From contig NZ_JBBPCC010000024.1 in the NCBI RefSeq assembly GCF_038070315.1, forward strand, positions 62,001 through 126,000: a stretch of 64,000 bases of DNA, read 5' to 3'. The translations under genes were made by a program, and so were the position numbers. Positions 26,699 through 35,240 of this stretch are shown here, one piece after another; position 1 is the first letter of the stretch; every line of letters starts with the position of its first letter. This DNA is from Paenibacillus_G filicis. Its GTDB lineage: Bacteria; Bacillota; Bacilli; Paenibacillales; NBRC-103111. A model generated the notes under the pieces. It had not been told where the DNA came from, made no database searches, and saw only the letters and a list, made by a program, of their open reading frames with translations.

Positions 26699-29044
26699 TT
26701 AAGATCTATGTTCCGTTTGTGTGTTTTCACGGTATTGGCCGGGTGTAATTCCCTCGTGCTTCTTGAAGAAACGGATAAATCCGATATCGTTGGAATACCC
26801 GATCGCCTGGGCAATCTGCGCCATCGTATACTCGGTGCCACCGAGGAGTCGCTTTGCCTCCTGCAGACGAACCTCAGCGATAAACTCCAAAATCGTCTGT
26901 CCTGTCGCCTTCTTGAAGAACGAGGACAAGTACGGCTGCGTAATGCCGAGTTCGTCCGCAATAAAGCCAACGCTCAGCATATTCTGACTGAAACGCTCAT
27001 GGACGATGCGCTTGATCGTCTCGAGCATCCGATTGCCCTGATCGCTCCGTCCTTCCTTCCATAGCCTGCAGATGGCCCGGAAATCCTCCTTCAGCTCCAG
27101 GAAGGTCCGACGCGGGTCAGCAGCCGCTTCCGTGTGCAGCTCCAGCAGCCGCATCGCAATATCGGGGTGAACCTTGGGCGTACTCTGCACGATCCGGAAT
27201 AACGTCGTGGATAATTGCCGCAGAAAATAGGAGCCGATCAGCGGATTGGCTTCATTGCCTTCGTAATGGTCGGCGTATAGCGCGTCGAGCAGCTGCTCCG
27301 TCTTCTCTTCCTCACCTGACCTCACATAATTGGTCAGCTGCTGCTCGACATCGAGCTGGTAGTAATACACGGGGGCCTGCTCCAGCAATCGATCCACCGC
27401 ACTGTCTCTCGCCTGGCTCTTGCGACTTTCATCCAGCCGCTTGAGCGAATCGCGGAACGCCTCCCCGATCATCTGGACATCATGTGCGATCAAGCTCCTC
27501 CCGATCGCTACCTTCAGATGAAAGCGCTGGCGCAGCACCTGCTCCAGACGTTCAGCGACCGATACCAGCTCGGCCTGCCCCTCCTCGTCGCTTACTTCGT
27601 TGAAATTAACCAGTAACGCAATCCGGCCCTGATCCAGCTCGGTCGCGTACCCCACATGGCGCTCATTCGCAAGATCAGCGGCGATATTGGAAATAATGAA
27701 GTTCACAAACAGCCATTCCTTCTCATCATTCTCTGCCGAGAATGCGCTCCTATCCTCCACGTCAATCAGCATGACAGCGAATTGCTCCGATACAAGGCGA
27801 ATTCCCATGAACTGCAGCGCTTCCGGGCGCAGCTCATGCGGGCCCGCGTAGCCTTTGATCAGCCGGCTTAGGAAATGAATACGCATTACCGGCGCCTGCT
27901 GCGACAATCGGCTTCGGAGCTCTGACTCCGTCATCCTGGCCGTATGGATCGACGTGCGGATAAGCTCGTACTCGATCGGACTCTGCTTGCTGCACGAGTC
28001 GCCGCCATGGCCGGTTACGGTCCGCACGAGATCGCGGATCGGCCTATAGTTGCGGTAAGCCAGATACCAGGAGACAACCGCACCGGAGATCGCGGCCATC
28101 GCGAACAGCCACAGTGCCCAGCGCTGAACCTTGTTGACCTCTTCGAGGAACACGGCTCGCGGCACCTCCAGTACATATTTCCACCCGAATACGCTGGATG
28201 AAGCATAAGAAACAACCAGCTGCTCTCCGCTGCGCTGGGCTTCCAGCTTGCCGCGGTCTCCCGGCATATCGGCGTACCGGAACGTGAGCGGATCGCTCGC
28301 TGCCCCTGTTGACCCGATGATCCGATCCGACGAATCGACAATATAGATCTTTCCTTTGCCGGCTTCAGCCAGACCCTGGAACATCTTCATCAGTTGTTCG
28401 TCGCTGATCATAATGAACAGCGTAGCCAGCTGCTTGGACCGATCGACGAGCGGTAGCGTTTGGATGTAAGCGAGAATTTGCCGGCTCTCGCCAAAGTTAT
28501 TGCTAATGCGCAGAGCAGGCTCGAAGGTGCGGAAATGATAGCCGCTTTCAAACTCCTTCACCCAATCCCCCGGCGACCTTCCTTCGAACCGGGCTACCTG
28601 TCCGAAAAAAATATCCGGTGTCGTTCTAACGCCAGGACCGAGCATCGTACCCACCTTGGGCAAGTACACATAATAATCGTAAATAAACGGCGTCAGCTGC
28701 CGGTAGCGTTTCAGATCGTCGATTAACGAGATCATCTCGTACTGCTCCCAATCGGAAGCTGGTATTCTACCGCTCATCAGCTGCTGAAGCTTCGGATGAT
28801 TGGCGATCTGCTGCTCCAACTGCTCGATCAGCTGAAGCTGACCGTCGGCAAGCTCCCGTAGCTGTCCCAGCATCGCCGAATTCGTGCTCTCTACGGATTT
28901 CTCTACCACGTCATTGGCGCGCCAATAGAGCAATCCGCCCAGTATGATCAGCAGCAGCAGAATAGCGATATACGACCAGAATAAGGCCGACCATGCGCCT
29001 CTGAATCTAAACCCTTGCCAGCTTCCAATGCTTTTCTCCCCCAT
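26699..29044 (-). CDS. membrane-anchored AraC-family transcriptional regulator with extracytoplasmic sensor
   Basis: 781 residues. One membrane helix lies near residues 18-40, followed by an extracellular sensor (about 41-295, Cache-like), a second helix (about 300-325) and a long cytoplasmic region. It ends in two AraC-type helix-turn-helix motifs (about 680-781: LSVGFIADELGITQPYLSSFFKKATGQ and MAQIAQAIGYSNDIGFIRFFKKHEGITPGQYR). Regulators of this design in Paenibacillus sense an oligosaccharide or a binding protein outside and activate the adjacent sugar operon. The ATG at 29044 is preceded by GGGAG. It is the first gene of the mannoside locus, on the same strand and 152 bases ahead of the binding-protein gene. 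Confidence 0.9.
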   Translation of the reverse strand: MGEKSIGSWQGFRFRGAWSALFWSYIAILLLLIILGGLLYWRANDVVEKSVESTNSAMLGQLRELADGQLQLIEQLEQQIANHPKLQQLMSGRIPASDWEQYEMISLIDDLKRYRQLTPFIYDYYVYLPKVGTMLGPGVRTTPDIFFGQVARFEGRSPGDWVKEFESGYHFRTFEPALRISNNFGESRQILAYIQTLPLVDRSKQLATLFIMISDEQLMKMFQGLAEAGKGKIYIVDSSDRIIGSTGAASDPLTFRYADMPGDRGKLEAQRSGEQLVVSYASSSVFGWKYVLEVPRAVFLEEVNKVQRWALWLFAMAAISGAVVSWYLAYRNYRPIRDLVRTVTGHGGDSCSKQSPIEYELIRTSIHTARMTESELRSRLSQQAPVMRIHFLSRLIKGYAGPHELRPEALQFMGIRLVSEQFAVMLIDVEDRSAFSAENDEKEWLFVNFIISNIAADLANERHVGYATELDQGRIALLVNFNEVSDEEGQAELVSVAERLEQVLRQRFHLKVAIGRSLIAHDVQMIGEAFRDSLKRLDESRKSQARDSAVDRLLEQAPVYYYQLDVEQQLTNYVRSGEEEKTEQLLDALYADHYEGNEANPLIGSYFLRQLSTTLFRIVQSTPKVHPDIAMRLLELHTEAAADPRRTFLELKEDFRAICRLWKEGRSDQGNRMLETIKRIVHERFSQNMLSVGFIADELGITQPYLSSFFKKATGQTILEFIAEVRLQEAKRLLGGTEYTMAQIAQAIGYSNDIGFIRFFKKHEGITPGQYRENTQTEHRS

Positions 29045-29111
29045 CCAATCTCTCCCACCTTCAACACGGTTGTCAGTCTGCCCACACGAACGCGGGTCTC
29101 GTAATGTGCCT

Positions 29112-29121
29112 CTAGTATACC
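29112..29121 (-). promoter_or_regulatory. extended -10 promoter element of the mannoside-locus regulator gene
   Basis: On the minus strand, TTGGTATACT is an extended -10 (TGnTATACT) about 70 bases before the ATG at 29044. The -35 is weak or poorly placed (TTGGAC with a 20-base spacer). Confidence 0.4.
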
Positions 29122-29218
29122 AACATTACAACCAGATAAGTCCAATCGATTCGTTGGATCGATGATCCATTTGTAAGATTATCCCGCTTCGGATGCCCGT
29201 GCCAACCATCATATAAAG

Positions 29219-29260
29219 AAAAAAACACAGGATCACCCTAGGGTAGGGTAATCCTGTGTT
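29219..29260 (-). terminator. terminator of the GH105/GH78 locus
   Basis: Perfect 10-base arms (29224-29233 and 29251-29260) with an AC-rich loop and a run of T on the minus strand. It follows the rhamnosidase gene and the decayed tail behind it. Confidence 0.8.
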
Positions 29261-29268
29261 GAATTGAA

Positions 29269-29412
29269 CTAGGGACTGATTGTCGTCCAAACCTTACCGT
29301 ATTCGGCCGGATTTTTGGTCTGACCGATCCCGCTGCTCCATTCGAGCCATCCGAGACGCCCGCTCCCGTTGTTGTTATTGACAGCACGGACAGCCTCATC
29401 GGTACCGCTGGA
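29269..29412 (-). pseudogene. remnant C-terminal tail of a lost gene behind the rhamnosidase gene
   Basis: Between the rhamnosidase stop (29439) and the terminator, one minus-strand frame reads SSGTDEAVRAVNNNNGS followed by GRLGWLEWSSGIG and ends WTTISP with TAG at 29269-29271. It has the look of the last strands of a secreted carbohydrate-active protein: Trp- and Gly-rich, with the ending ...NPAEYGKVW. A TGA stands just upstream and no start exists, so this is a fragment. I cannot name the family. Confidence 0.5.
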
Positions 29413-29438
29413 TCATACACATAAGGAGCCAAAAGACA

Positions 29439-31640
29439 TCAGCAGCGGATGACCCGGACCTTATCGGGAAACTCCTCGGTCCATTGCCCATGATCATAGC
29501 TTAGACGGATCCATCCCGTAGGCACACGCAATTGCAGAGAGAAGCTCTTCCATGCCTCAGGAAGACGGGGAGCAAAGGAAATCTCCTTCCAGCCCGGCTT
29601 GGACGGCTTCAGCCCGATGATATTTTCGATCAATACCGGAACGGGAGCGCTCGCCCACGGATGGCAGAGACTTGTGTTCCACTTCTGGTCCTTGCCCCAA
29701 GCCTCGAAGCAAGCGGTGGCCCCCTCCTTCACCATATTGCCCCATGAACGCTGTTCCTCCGACAACAGCAGCTCCGTCATCAGGGCGTGCTCCCCCGCTT
29801 GGGCCAGGGCTCGAAGCACGAAGTAGGCGAAGTATACGCCGCAGGAAAAGCCTTTACCGCGGATCAGCTCCACCACAGCGGGGACGGACTCGGTGGGAGC
29901 CAGCCCGAACAGCAGCGGAAGCGTATTGGAGTGAAGCGCGTGATGCCCGCTGCCCTCCGCATCTCTGAACAGCCGGAGCGCCGGGTCGTAGAAGACCTCG
30001 AGGAATCGCTGCTTCAGGCGGGGAAGCTCAGACTCAATGGGCATACCCAGAATCTCACCCATTTCGTCCACGCTGCGTACACAGCCGAGATAGAAGGCAT
30101 TGATCACGTTATGGCAGCCCGGGCCAATCGGCTTGGCTAGCTCGAAGTCGTAGCCGTCGCGAAGCTCCCTGGGCCAGTCCACCAGATTCCACTTATCGGT
30201 GATCTCATGCAGCAGCCCGTCTCCCCGGTCATACTGGCGGAAATGCTCCAGCAGCCTCTTCGCATGAGGATACATGTCCCGAACAAAGTCCAGATCACCG
30301 CTGTACCGGTAATATTCCAGCACTTGCCCGGGCCATTGGAGCGAGAAGTCGGCAATCTCCTGCATGAAATGCCCCGGAACGACGGCCATCAAGCCCGGAC
30401 ACAACGTGGAGCTGCGGGCAAACTGCCCGATAGTCTTGCGATACAGCCGGAAATCGCCGCTCAACAGCATATGGGAATGCCCGATGACCGTGTTGTCCCC
30501 CAGGTACTGCCCCTTCTCTCGCGTCGGGCAATCCACATAATGTTCCTGCGCACCAGCCTTCACCCCGTTCTTGCAGATCTGAAAGATGGCGTTCATCCGT
30601 TCATCCGAGCTGTGAAACCGGCAGTTATCCTCCTCGAGCGGATAATGTCTGACGACCGCTCCGAAGGAGTCAGGGTCGACAGCCAGCTCTCCACCCGCTA
30701 CCTCCACATAACGAAAGCCTTTGTAATCGTAGCTCTCGAATCGGTCGTGCCTGCCCGATAGTGTCCATAGATCCCGATACAGGCAATTGCAGCGCAGTTG
30801 GAACCTTACGGACAGTCCGTCCTCCTCCAGCTCCTCGCCGCAGCGGATTTCAATCGTGTCCCCGGCCCGGCCCGATGCTTCCATCGTGAATTGCCCCGTG
30901 ATTTCCTCGCCAAAATCGATCAGATAACGATCCGGTCCGAGCTGGGTTACGGCTTGGGGAAGCTTGTGATACACCGTCAATGCAGGTGTCGGCTGCTCGA
31001 TGAATACGTAGTCCGTCTGCTTGCTGACGTGGGCCTCAGACCAGGAAGAGTCGTCAAAGTCAAGCTCACGCCAGCCTCGCTCCGTCTTGCGGGCATCGAT
31101 ATGCTCGGTGAATTGCGTGTCATAGCCGAATATATCTCCCGGCTGGTTATCCTCTGCCCGCCGGGCCTTCCAGGTACCGTCCGACACTGCGATCATACGC
31201 CCGCCTGCCGTCAGCTCGGCGATGAGGCCCTGTCTGTAGTCAGCGCTGTTCCATGCACGATTGAGCAGGCCTTGGTAATACACATGAACGGCGATCACAT
31301 TAGGTCCCGGCTGGAGAAACTCTCCGACCTCCAGTCGGTTGTAATAATAATGATCCGCTTCACTCTGCGCCGGTCCTTGGGCGACGAAATGCCCGTTGAT
31401 ATAGAGCTTGTAGTAATCATCCGCCGAAATATCCAGAACGATCGGGCCGGATGCAAGTCCGGATGCAAGCTCCGCCTCCTCTATGCGGAATACGCCCCGG
31501 ACCAGCCAATGATGATGAAGCAAATCTTCCCGATGCGTCATGGCGCTTACAGGGCTCATTTCCTTGTGAAATGGATGAAGCTTCGCGAGTTCGCCGAACG
31601 GCTCATCCGTCAGCCAGTTGGCCTTCCATGCTTTGGACAT
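29439..31640 (-). CDS. alpha-L-rhamnosidase, glycoside hydrolase family 78
   Basis: 733 residues, no signal peptide, so cytosolic. The N-terminal part (about 45-340) contains beta-sandwich domains of the GH78 type (VLDISADDYYKLYINGHFVAQGP), followed by the (alpha/alpha)6 catalytic barrel (about 345-640). The barrel has DCPTREKGQYLGDN, the family's acidic signature, and the later GATACFEAWG segment in the position of the second catalytic Glu. A C-terminal beta domain closes the protein. It hydrolyses terminal alpha-L-rhamnose from the imported oligosaccharide. GGGAGAGG precedes the ATG. As the last intact gene of the operon, it would act after the uronyl hydrolase has removed the unsaturated end. 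Confidence 0.87.
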   Translation of the reverse strand: MSKAWKANWLTDEPFGELAKLHPFHKEMSPVSAMTHREDLLHHHWLVRGVFRIEEAELASGLASGPIVLDISADDYYKLYINGHFVAQGPAQSEADHYYYNRLEVGEFLQPGPNVIAVHVYYQGLLNRAWNSADYRQGLIAELTAGGRMIAVSDGTWKARRAEDNQPGDIFGYDTQFTEHIDARKTERGWRELDFDDSSWSEAHVSKQTDYVFIEQPTPALTVYHKLPQAVTQLGPDRYLIDFGEEITGQFTMEASGRAGDTIEIRCGEELEEDGLSVRFQLRCNCLYRDLWTLSGRHDRFESYDYKGFRYVEVAGGELAVDPDSFGAVVRHYPLEEDNCRFHSSDERMNAIFQICKNGVKAGAQEHYVDCPTREKGQYLGDNTVIGHSHMLLSGDFRLYRKTIGQFARSSTLCPGLMAVVPGHFMQEIADFSLQWPGQVLEYYRYSGDLDFVRDMYPHAKRLLEHFRQYDRGDGLLHEITDKWNLVDWPRELRDGYDFELAKPIGPGCHNVINAFYLGCVRSVDEMGEILGMPIESELPRLKQRFLEVFYDPALRLFRDAEGSGHHALHSNTLPLLFGLAPTESVPAVVELIRGKGFSCGVYFAYFVLRALAQAGEHALMTELLLSEEQRSWGNMVKEGATACFEAWGKDQKWNTSLCHPWASAPVPVLIENIIGLKPSKPGWKEISFAPRLPEAWKSFSLQLRVPTGWIRLSYDHGQWTEEFPDKVRVIRC

Positions 31641-31673
31641 CGATTAACCTCTCCCTGTATCGTTTACCGGTTG

Positions 31674-34600
31674 CTACGGCGAGCGGATATAGTCCGCCCA
31701 CAGCTCTCCGAGCTGGAATACATAGTCACGGTTATTATCTATACCTAATCCAGTCGCATAGATCCGGATATAACGGGCAGACACGGGTTCCGCGAAGGAA
31801 AAGGTCTGAACCGCAGGCCCCGGATTCGGATACCCGGTATACGACTGTCCCGGCACGACTGTCCAATTCAACGCATCCGTGCTGGCTTCGATCTGAAAAT
31901 CGACGGGGAACCCGTAGCCACGGTCAGCTCTCGGAGCCAGCCTTACCTGCTTCACAGGCAAGATCTGCCCCATGTCCAGATAGACCGACCGGGTTACGCT
32001 CGTCAAGCTGGTCGGCGTCGACCAGAACGTCTGAAGGTTGCCGTCGATCAGTCGCTCCACAGGGAAGAGCGGATGCGATTGCGAGGCGCCTGCTCCTATG
32101 CGCGGAGCCTGGTGCAATTGTCCCGGCGTCTCCCAGGCAGGGACCGTTACTCCCACCGTGTCCGTAGCGAGCGGATTCTCGGCTAGATCAGTGATCAGGC
32201 CATGGCCGCCGGCGGTATAGGTCACGGTCACACCCGTTAGCGCGGATTCCCCCATATCGGCTACCGTTAACACCACATGCCGGTTATCCTCTCCCTGGGC
32301 GACGGAGGTGACAGGATATTGCACGGACGTATTGCCCGTCTCCGACACGGTAAACCCTCCGTCATGAGGCTGGTTCAAATTCACCGAGCTTTCGCTCAAC
32401 GTTACAATCAGCCGGGTATCGCTAACTCTGGTGACCTCTGTCAGTTTGGGAGGAACCGTATCGGCAGGAGGCTCTTCGTTACCTGCAGGCGTAAGCTTGT
32501 AGTCCGCCCAAAACTCTCCCAGCTGCAGCACATAGTCCAGGTTATTGTCCTTCCCCAGCTTGGTTACGGTTAACCGGATGTAGCGGGCAGGCACCGGCTC
32601 TGTGAACGTAAACGTCTGCAGTTGCTTGCCCGGATTTGGATATCCGCTATAGCTCTGCCCTGGCACCTGTGCCCAGTTGACCGCATCCCCGCTGTATTCC
32701 AGCATGAAGTCTACCGGGAAGCCATACCCGGCTTCCTGACGGGGAGCGAGCCTGACCTGGCCCACCTGCAGCTTCTGCCCGAGGTCGAGATAAACCCATT
32801 GCGTCACATTCGTTTTGCTGGTCGGTGTCGACCAGAACGTATTCACATTGCCATCGATCAATCGGGATACGGGAAATGTGCCATGCGACTGGGAAGCATA
32901 GGCTCCTACACGCGGAGCGGAGAACGAGAGCAGGTACAGATTGTCAGCTCTTTGCTTCCAGGCGGAAGCATGGGCGAACTCAGGGAACAATGTCCCGGCG
33001 GCTTGAAGCGCTGCGGCCACTCTCCCGATCACAACTCCCCCATCCAGAGGACCCGGCTCATAGCCGGTCAATAGATCGGCAGTCTGAGACAGCGCTTGCA
33101 GAAGCGCCGAAAACTCCTCGTCATTTACTTCAGGCGCATCCAGGAATTGATGAATATGATCAATCAGCGGGCCGGACAGCCGGATGCCTGCTGCCGATAC
33201 GCTCCACGGTCCCTGATCCTGCAGCTTCGCGGGCACCGGATTATCATAGATCCAATCCATCATATCATGCGCCCACTGTCGCGCATACTCGGGGTTCCGG
33301 GTTGTGAAATAGGCCTTGCCCAGCGTACCGAGATGGGTCCACGCATTCAGCCGGTTGTACCATCCCGCGATCGGGCTGATCCGCTCCAGCTCATCGTAGC
33401 CGATCGGGTTGCACGTATCGAACTGCAAGTCAGCATTCCAGCAAACCGCCATCTCCTTGGGATAAGGCCACCAGGTCCGGATATCATATGAAGCGGTGCG
33501 TGTCAGTCCGCTCCATGCAAAGCGATGCTTGAGCATATCTTCCCCTGCCGCATCCTTGACCGGTAACGCGGGCGGGCTTGGATGCGACATAGGGTTAACC
33601 CGATAGGCCGGCTGCGTTCTGTTTTTCATCACATTTCTCAGCTGATGCGCGGCCTCCGTGTACTGCCCGTTCTGTACCCAAGGCTCAATCTGCTTGAGCT
33701 CCAGGGACTGATCGTAATTCAAGCTTTGGAAAAAAGCGTTGGCGGATGCTGTCCGGGATTTACCGGGCGCATAAGGCGCCGGGCATATGTACGGCCCGGA
33801 CGCTTCCTGGCAGGCCGGAGCCCCGTTCACCGGGAGCTTCAGCTCGCTGTAGTTTTTCTCCAGCTCGATGAGCTGCAGCTTTTGATCGCGGGGCAGATCC
33901 TCCAGCTTGACGATATCCCGGGCCGCATCCAGCGTCTCCCAGCGCAGCAGGAATACTTTCCCGCTCGACTGGAGCTGCGAATAATCCTCCAGCAGATTCA
34001 CCTTCATGCCGGGAATGGCGGACTGGACCTTCCCCACTTCATCGGGATAGATCAGCACAGGCTGCGCCTTCGGCTGCAAGGTAGCTTCATCCAGCAGATA
34101 GGCTTGCTGTCTGCCGCCGCCAGGCTGGCCAGTATGGCTGAACTTCATCCATAAGCCGAGTTCCGGCCCCATGTACTCCACGCTGCCCATGGAGATGAGA
34201 TTCGGCAAGCTGCCTCCCCCGTTAAAATCCCAGCGGCCAGTCCAGTCGGTCATCTGATACGATTGCCAGCCTGCCGCATTCCGTCGGCTGGAGTAAATCT
34301 GGGTATCCCCCTCTCTATCGAATTTGATATAGGTCAGCACGGGACGGCCCGCGGAATCAAAACCCAACTTGACATTATTCAACATCCCGGATTTCGGCTG
34401 GACAGGGTCTACCACCTCCCCTCTCGCATAAGTAATCGGGAGCTGCACGGGCTGGCCGGAGCTGGCCGTCCAATTCTGCAGATCCGGGCTTTGTGCGTAG
34501 GACAGCCTCGAATTGGTCTCTGCACCTGGCGTATCTCTCCATACCCAGCCCATATGAAACTTCCCGTCCGGCCCCAGTTTTGTCGCCGACGTGTAGGCAC

Positions 34601-35240
34601 TTCTCAGCGATTCACCGTCAAACATGGGGGCAGCGAGAAACCTCGACCAAGTACGGGAAGCCGTGTTGTAGACGTTGATCAGCTGATTGCCGTTGCCGCT
34701 GGACCCGTTCCGGTAGGAGAACAGCAATCTTCCGTCAGGCAGCTTCATAAATAACGGATAGGTCACGCTGCTCTCCTCGGTGCCGACCATGGAGCTGATC
34801 CGCACGAAGCTGTCGATATCACCTGGGATGGCGGTTCTCCAATACTTCAGCGGGTCCACATGCATATTTCCCGACATATGCAGGTACCCTTCGCTGTCCA
34901 CAGTCAGCGTGACGTAATTATGCGCGTCAAGCGCCACATATTCATCTAGCTTGTGGAACTGCCATGCCGTAGATGTGAGGTCTCTTTTCCCCACAGTTAA
35001 CTGACGGTCGGGATCGTAGAAAGCAACATACTGGTAGCCTCCGTAGGTCAGCCAGGATAAGCCAACCGGATTGCCCGCAAAGGCTGGAGCCACTTCCGTC
35101 ACCTGCTTGACTTTGAAGAGGGGCTTGGCGCTTGACTCGGTTAGGGGGCCGCCCGTGAAGCCATAAGCCCACTGGCTGTTCGAAGGAAGCATCAGCAGCA
35201 GAATCAGCAGCGTAAGCAGCTTTGTTTTATACCGTTTCAT
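31674..35240 (-). CDS. large secreted BNR-propeller/heparinase-II-like/discoidin protein, probable polysaccharide lyase
   Basis: 1188 residues with a signal peptide (1-29). Residues about 40-440 resemble the BNR_4 seven-bladed propeller (LDAHNYVTLTVDSEGYLHMSGN, LLFSYRNGSSGNG), a fold used by ulvan lyase families PL24/PL25. Residues about 520-765 are alpha-helical and resemble the N-terminal barrel of heparinase II/III-type lyases (YNRLNAWTHLGTLGKAYFTTRNPEYARQWA). The usual heparinase C-terminal beta domain is not seen. Two discoidin carbohydrate-binding domains (about 775-915 and 1045-1188) flank an Ig-like domain (925-1035); the discoidin pair is similar at both protein and DNA level. With GH105 and GH78 beside it, the likely task is extracellular cleavage of a rhamnose/uronic-acid polymer by beta-elimination. 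Which domain is catalytic is unknown. The start overlaps the end of the GH105 gene by 14 bases and has GGAGGGG before it. Confidence 0.75.
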   Translation of the reverse strand: MKRYKTKLLTLLILLLMLPSNSQWAYGFTGGPLTESSAKPLFKVKQVTEVAPAFAGNPVGLSWLTYGGYQYVAFYDPDRQLTVGKRDLTSTAWQFHKLDEYVALDAHNYVTLTVDSEGYLHMSGNMHVDPLKYWRTAIPGDIDSFVRISSMVGTEESSVTYPLFMKLPDGRLLFSYRNGSSGNGNQLINVYNTASRTWSRFLAAPMFDGESLRSAYTSATKLGPDGKFHMGWVWRDTPGAETNSRLSYAQSPDLQNWTASSGQPVQLPITYARGEVVDPVQPKSGMLNNVKLGFDSAGRPVLTYIKFDREGDTQIYSSRRNAAGWQSYQMTDWTGRWDFNGGGSLPNLISMGSVEYMGPELGLWMKFSHTGQPGGGRQQAYLLDEATLQPKAQPVLIYPDEVGKVQSAIPGMKVNLLEDYSQLQSSGKVFLLRWETLDAARDIVKLEDLPRDQKLQLIELEKNYSELKLPVNGAPACQEASGPYICPAPYAPGKSRTASANAFFQSLNYDQSLELKQIEPWVQNGQYTEAAHQLRNVMKNRTQPAYRVNPMSHPSPPALPVKDAAGEDMLKHRFAWSGLTRTASYDIRTWWPYPKEMAVCWNADLQFDTCNPIGYDELERISPIAGWYNRLNAWTHLGTLGKAYFTTRNPEYARQWAHDMMDWIYDNPVPAKLQDQGPWSVSAAGIRLSGPLIDHIHQFLDAPEVNDEEFSALLQALSQTADLLTGYEPGPLDGGVVIGRVAAALQAAGTLFPEFAHASAWKQRADNLYLLSFSAPRVGAYASQSHGTFPVSRLIDGNVNTFWSTPTSKTNVTQWVYLDLGQKLQVGQVRLAPRQEAGYGFPVDFMLEYSGDAVNWAQVPGQSYSGYPNPGKQLQTFTFTEPVPARYIRLTVTKLGKDNNLDYVLQLGEFWADYKLTPAGNEEPPADTVPPKLTEVTRVSDTRLIVTLSESSVNLNQPHDGGFTVSETGNTSVQYPVTSVAQGEDNRHVVLTVADMGESALTGVTVTYTAGGHGLITDLAENPLATDTVGVTVPAWETPGQLHQAPRIGAGASQSHPLFPVERLIDGNLQTFWSTPTSLTSVTRSVYLDMGQILPVKQVRLAPRADRGYGFPVDFQIEASTDALNWTVVPGQSYTGYPNPGPAVQTFSFAEPVSARYIRIYATGLGIDNNRDYVFQLGELWADYIRSP

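Noticed and set aside
31674..35240. Two separate genes (BNR and heparinase-like) joined by mistake
   Set aside because: The frame is continuous without stop over 1188 codons and there is no internal ribosome binding site at the domain border.
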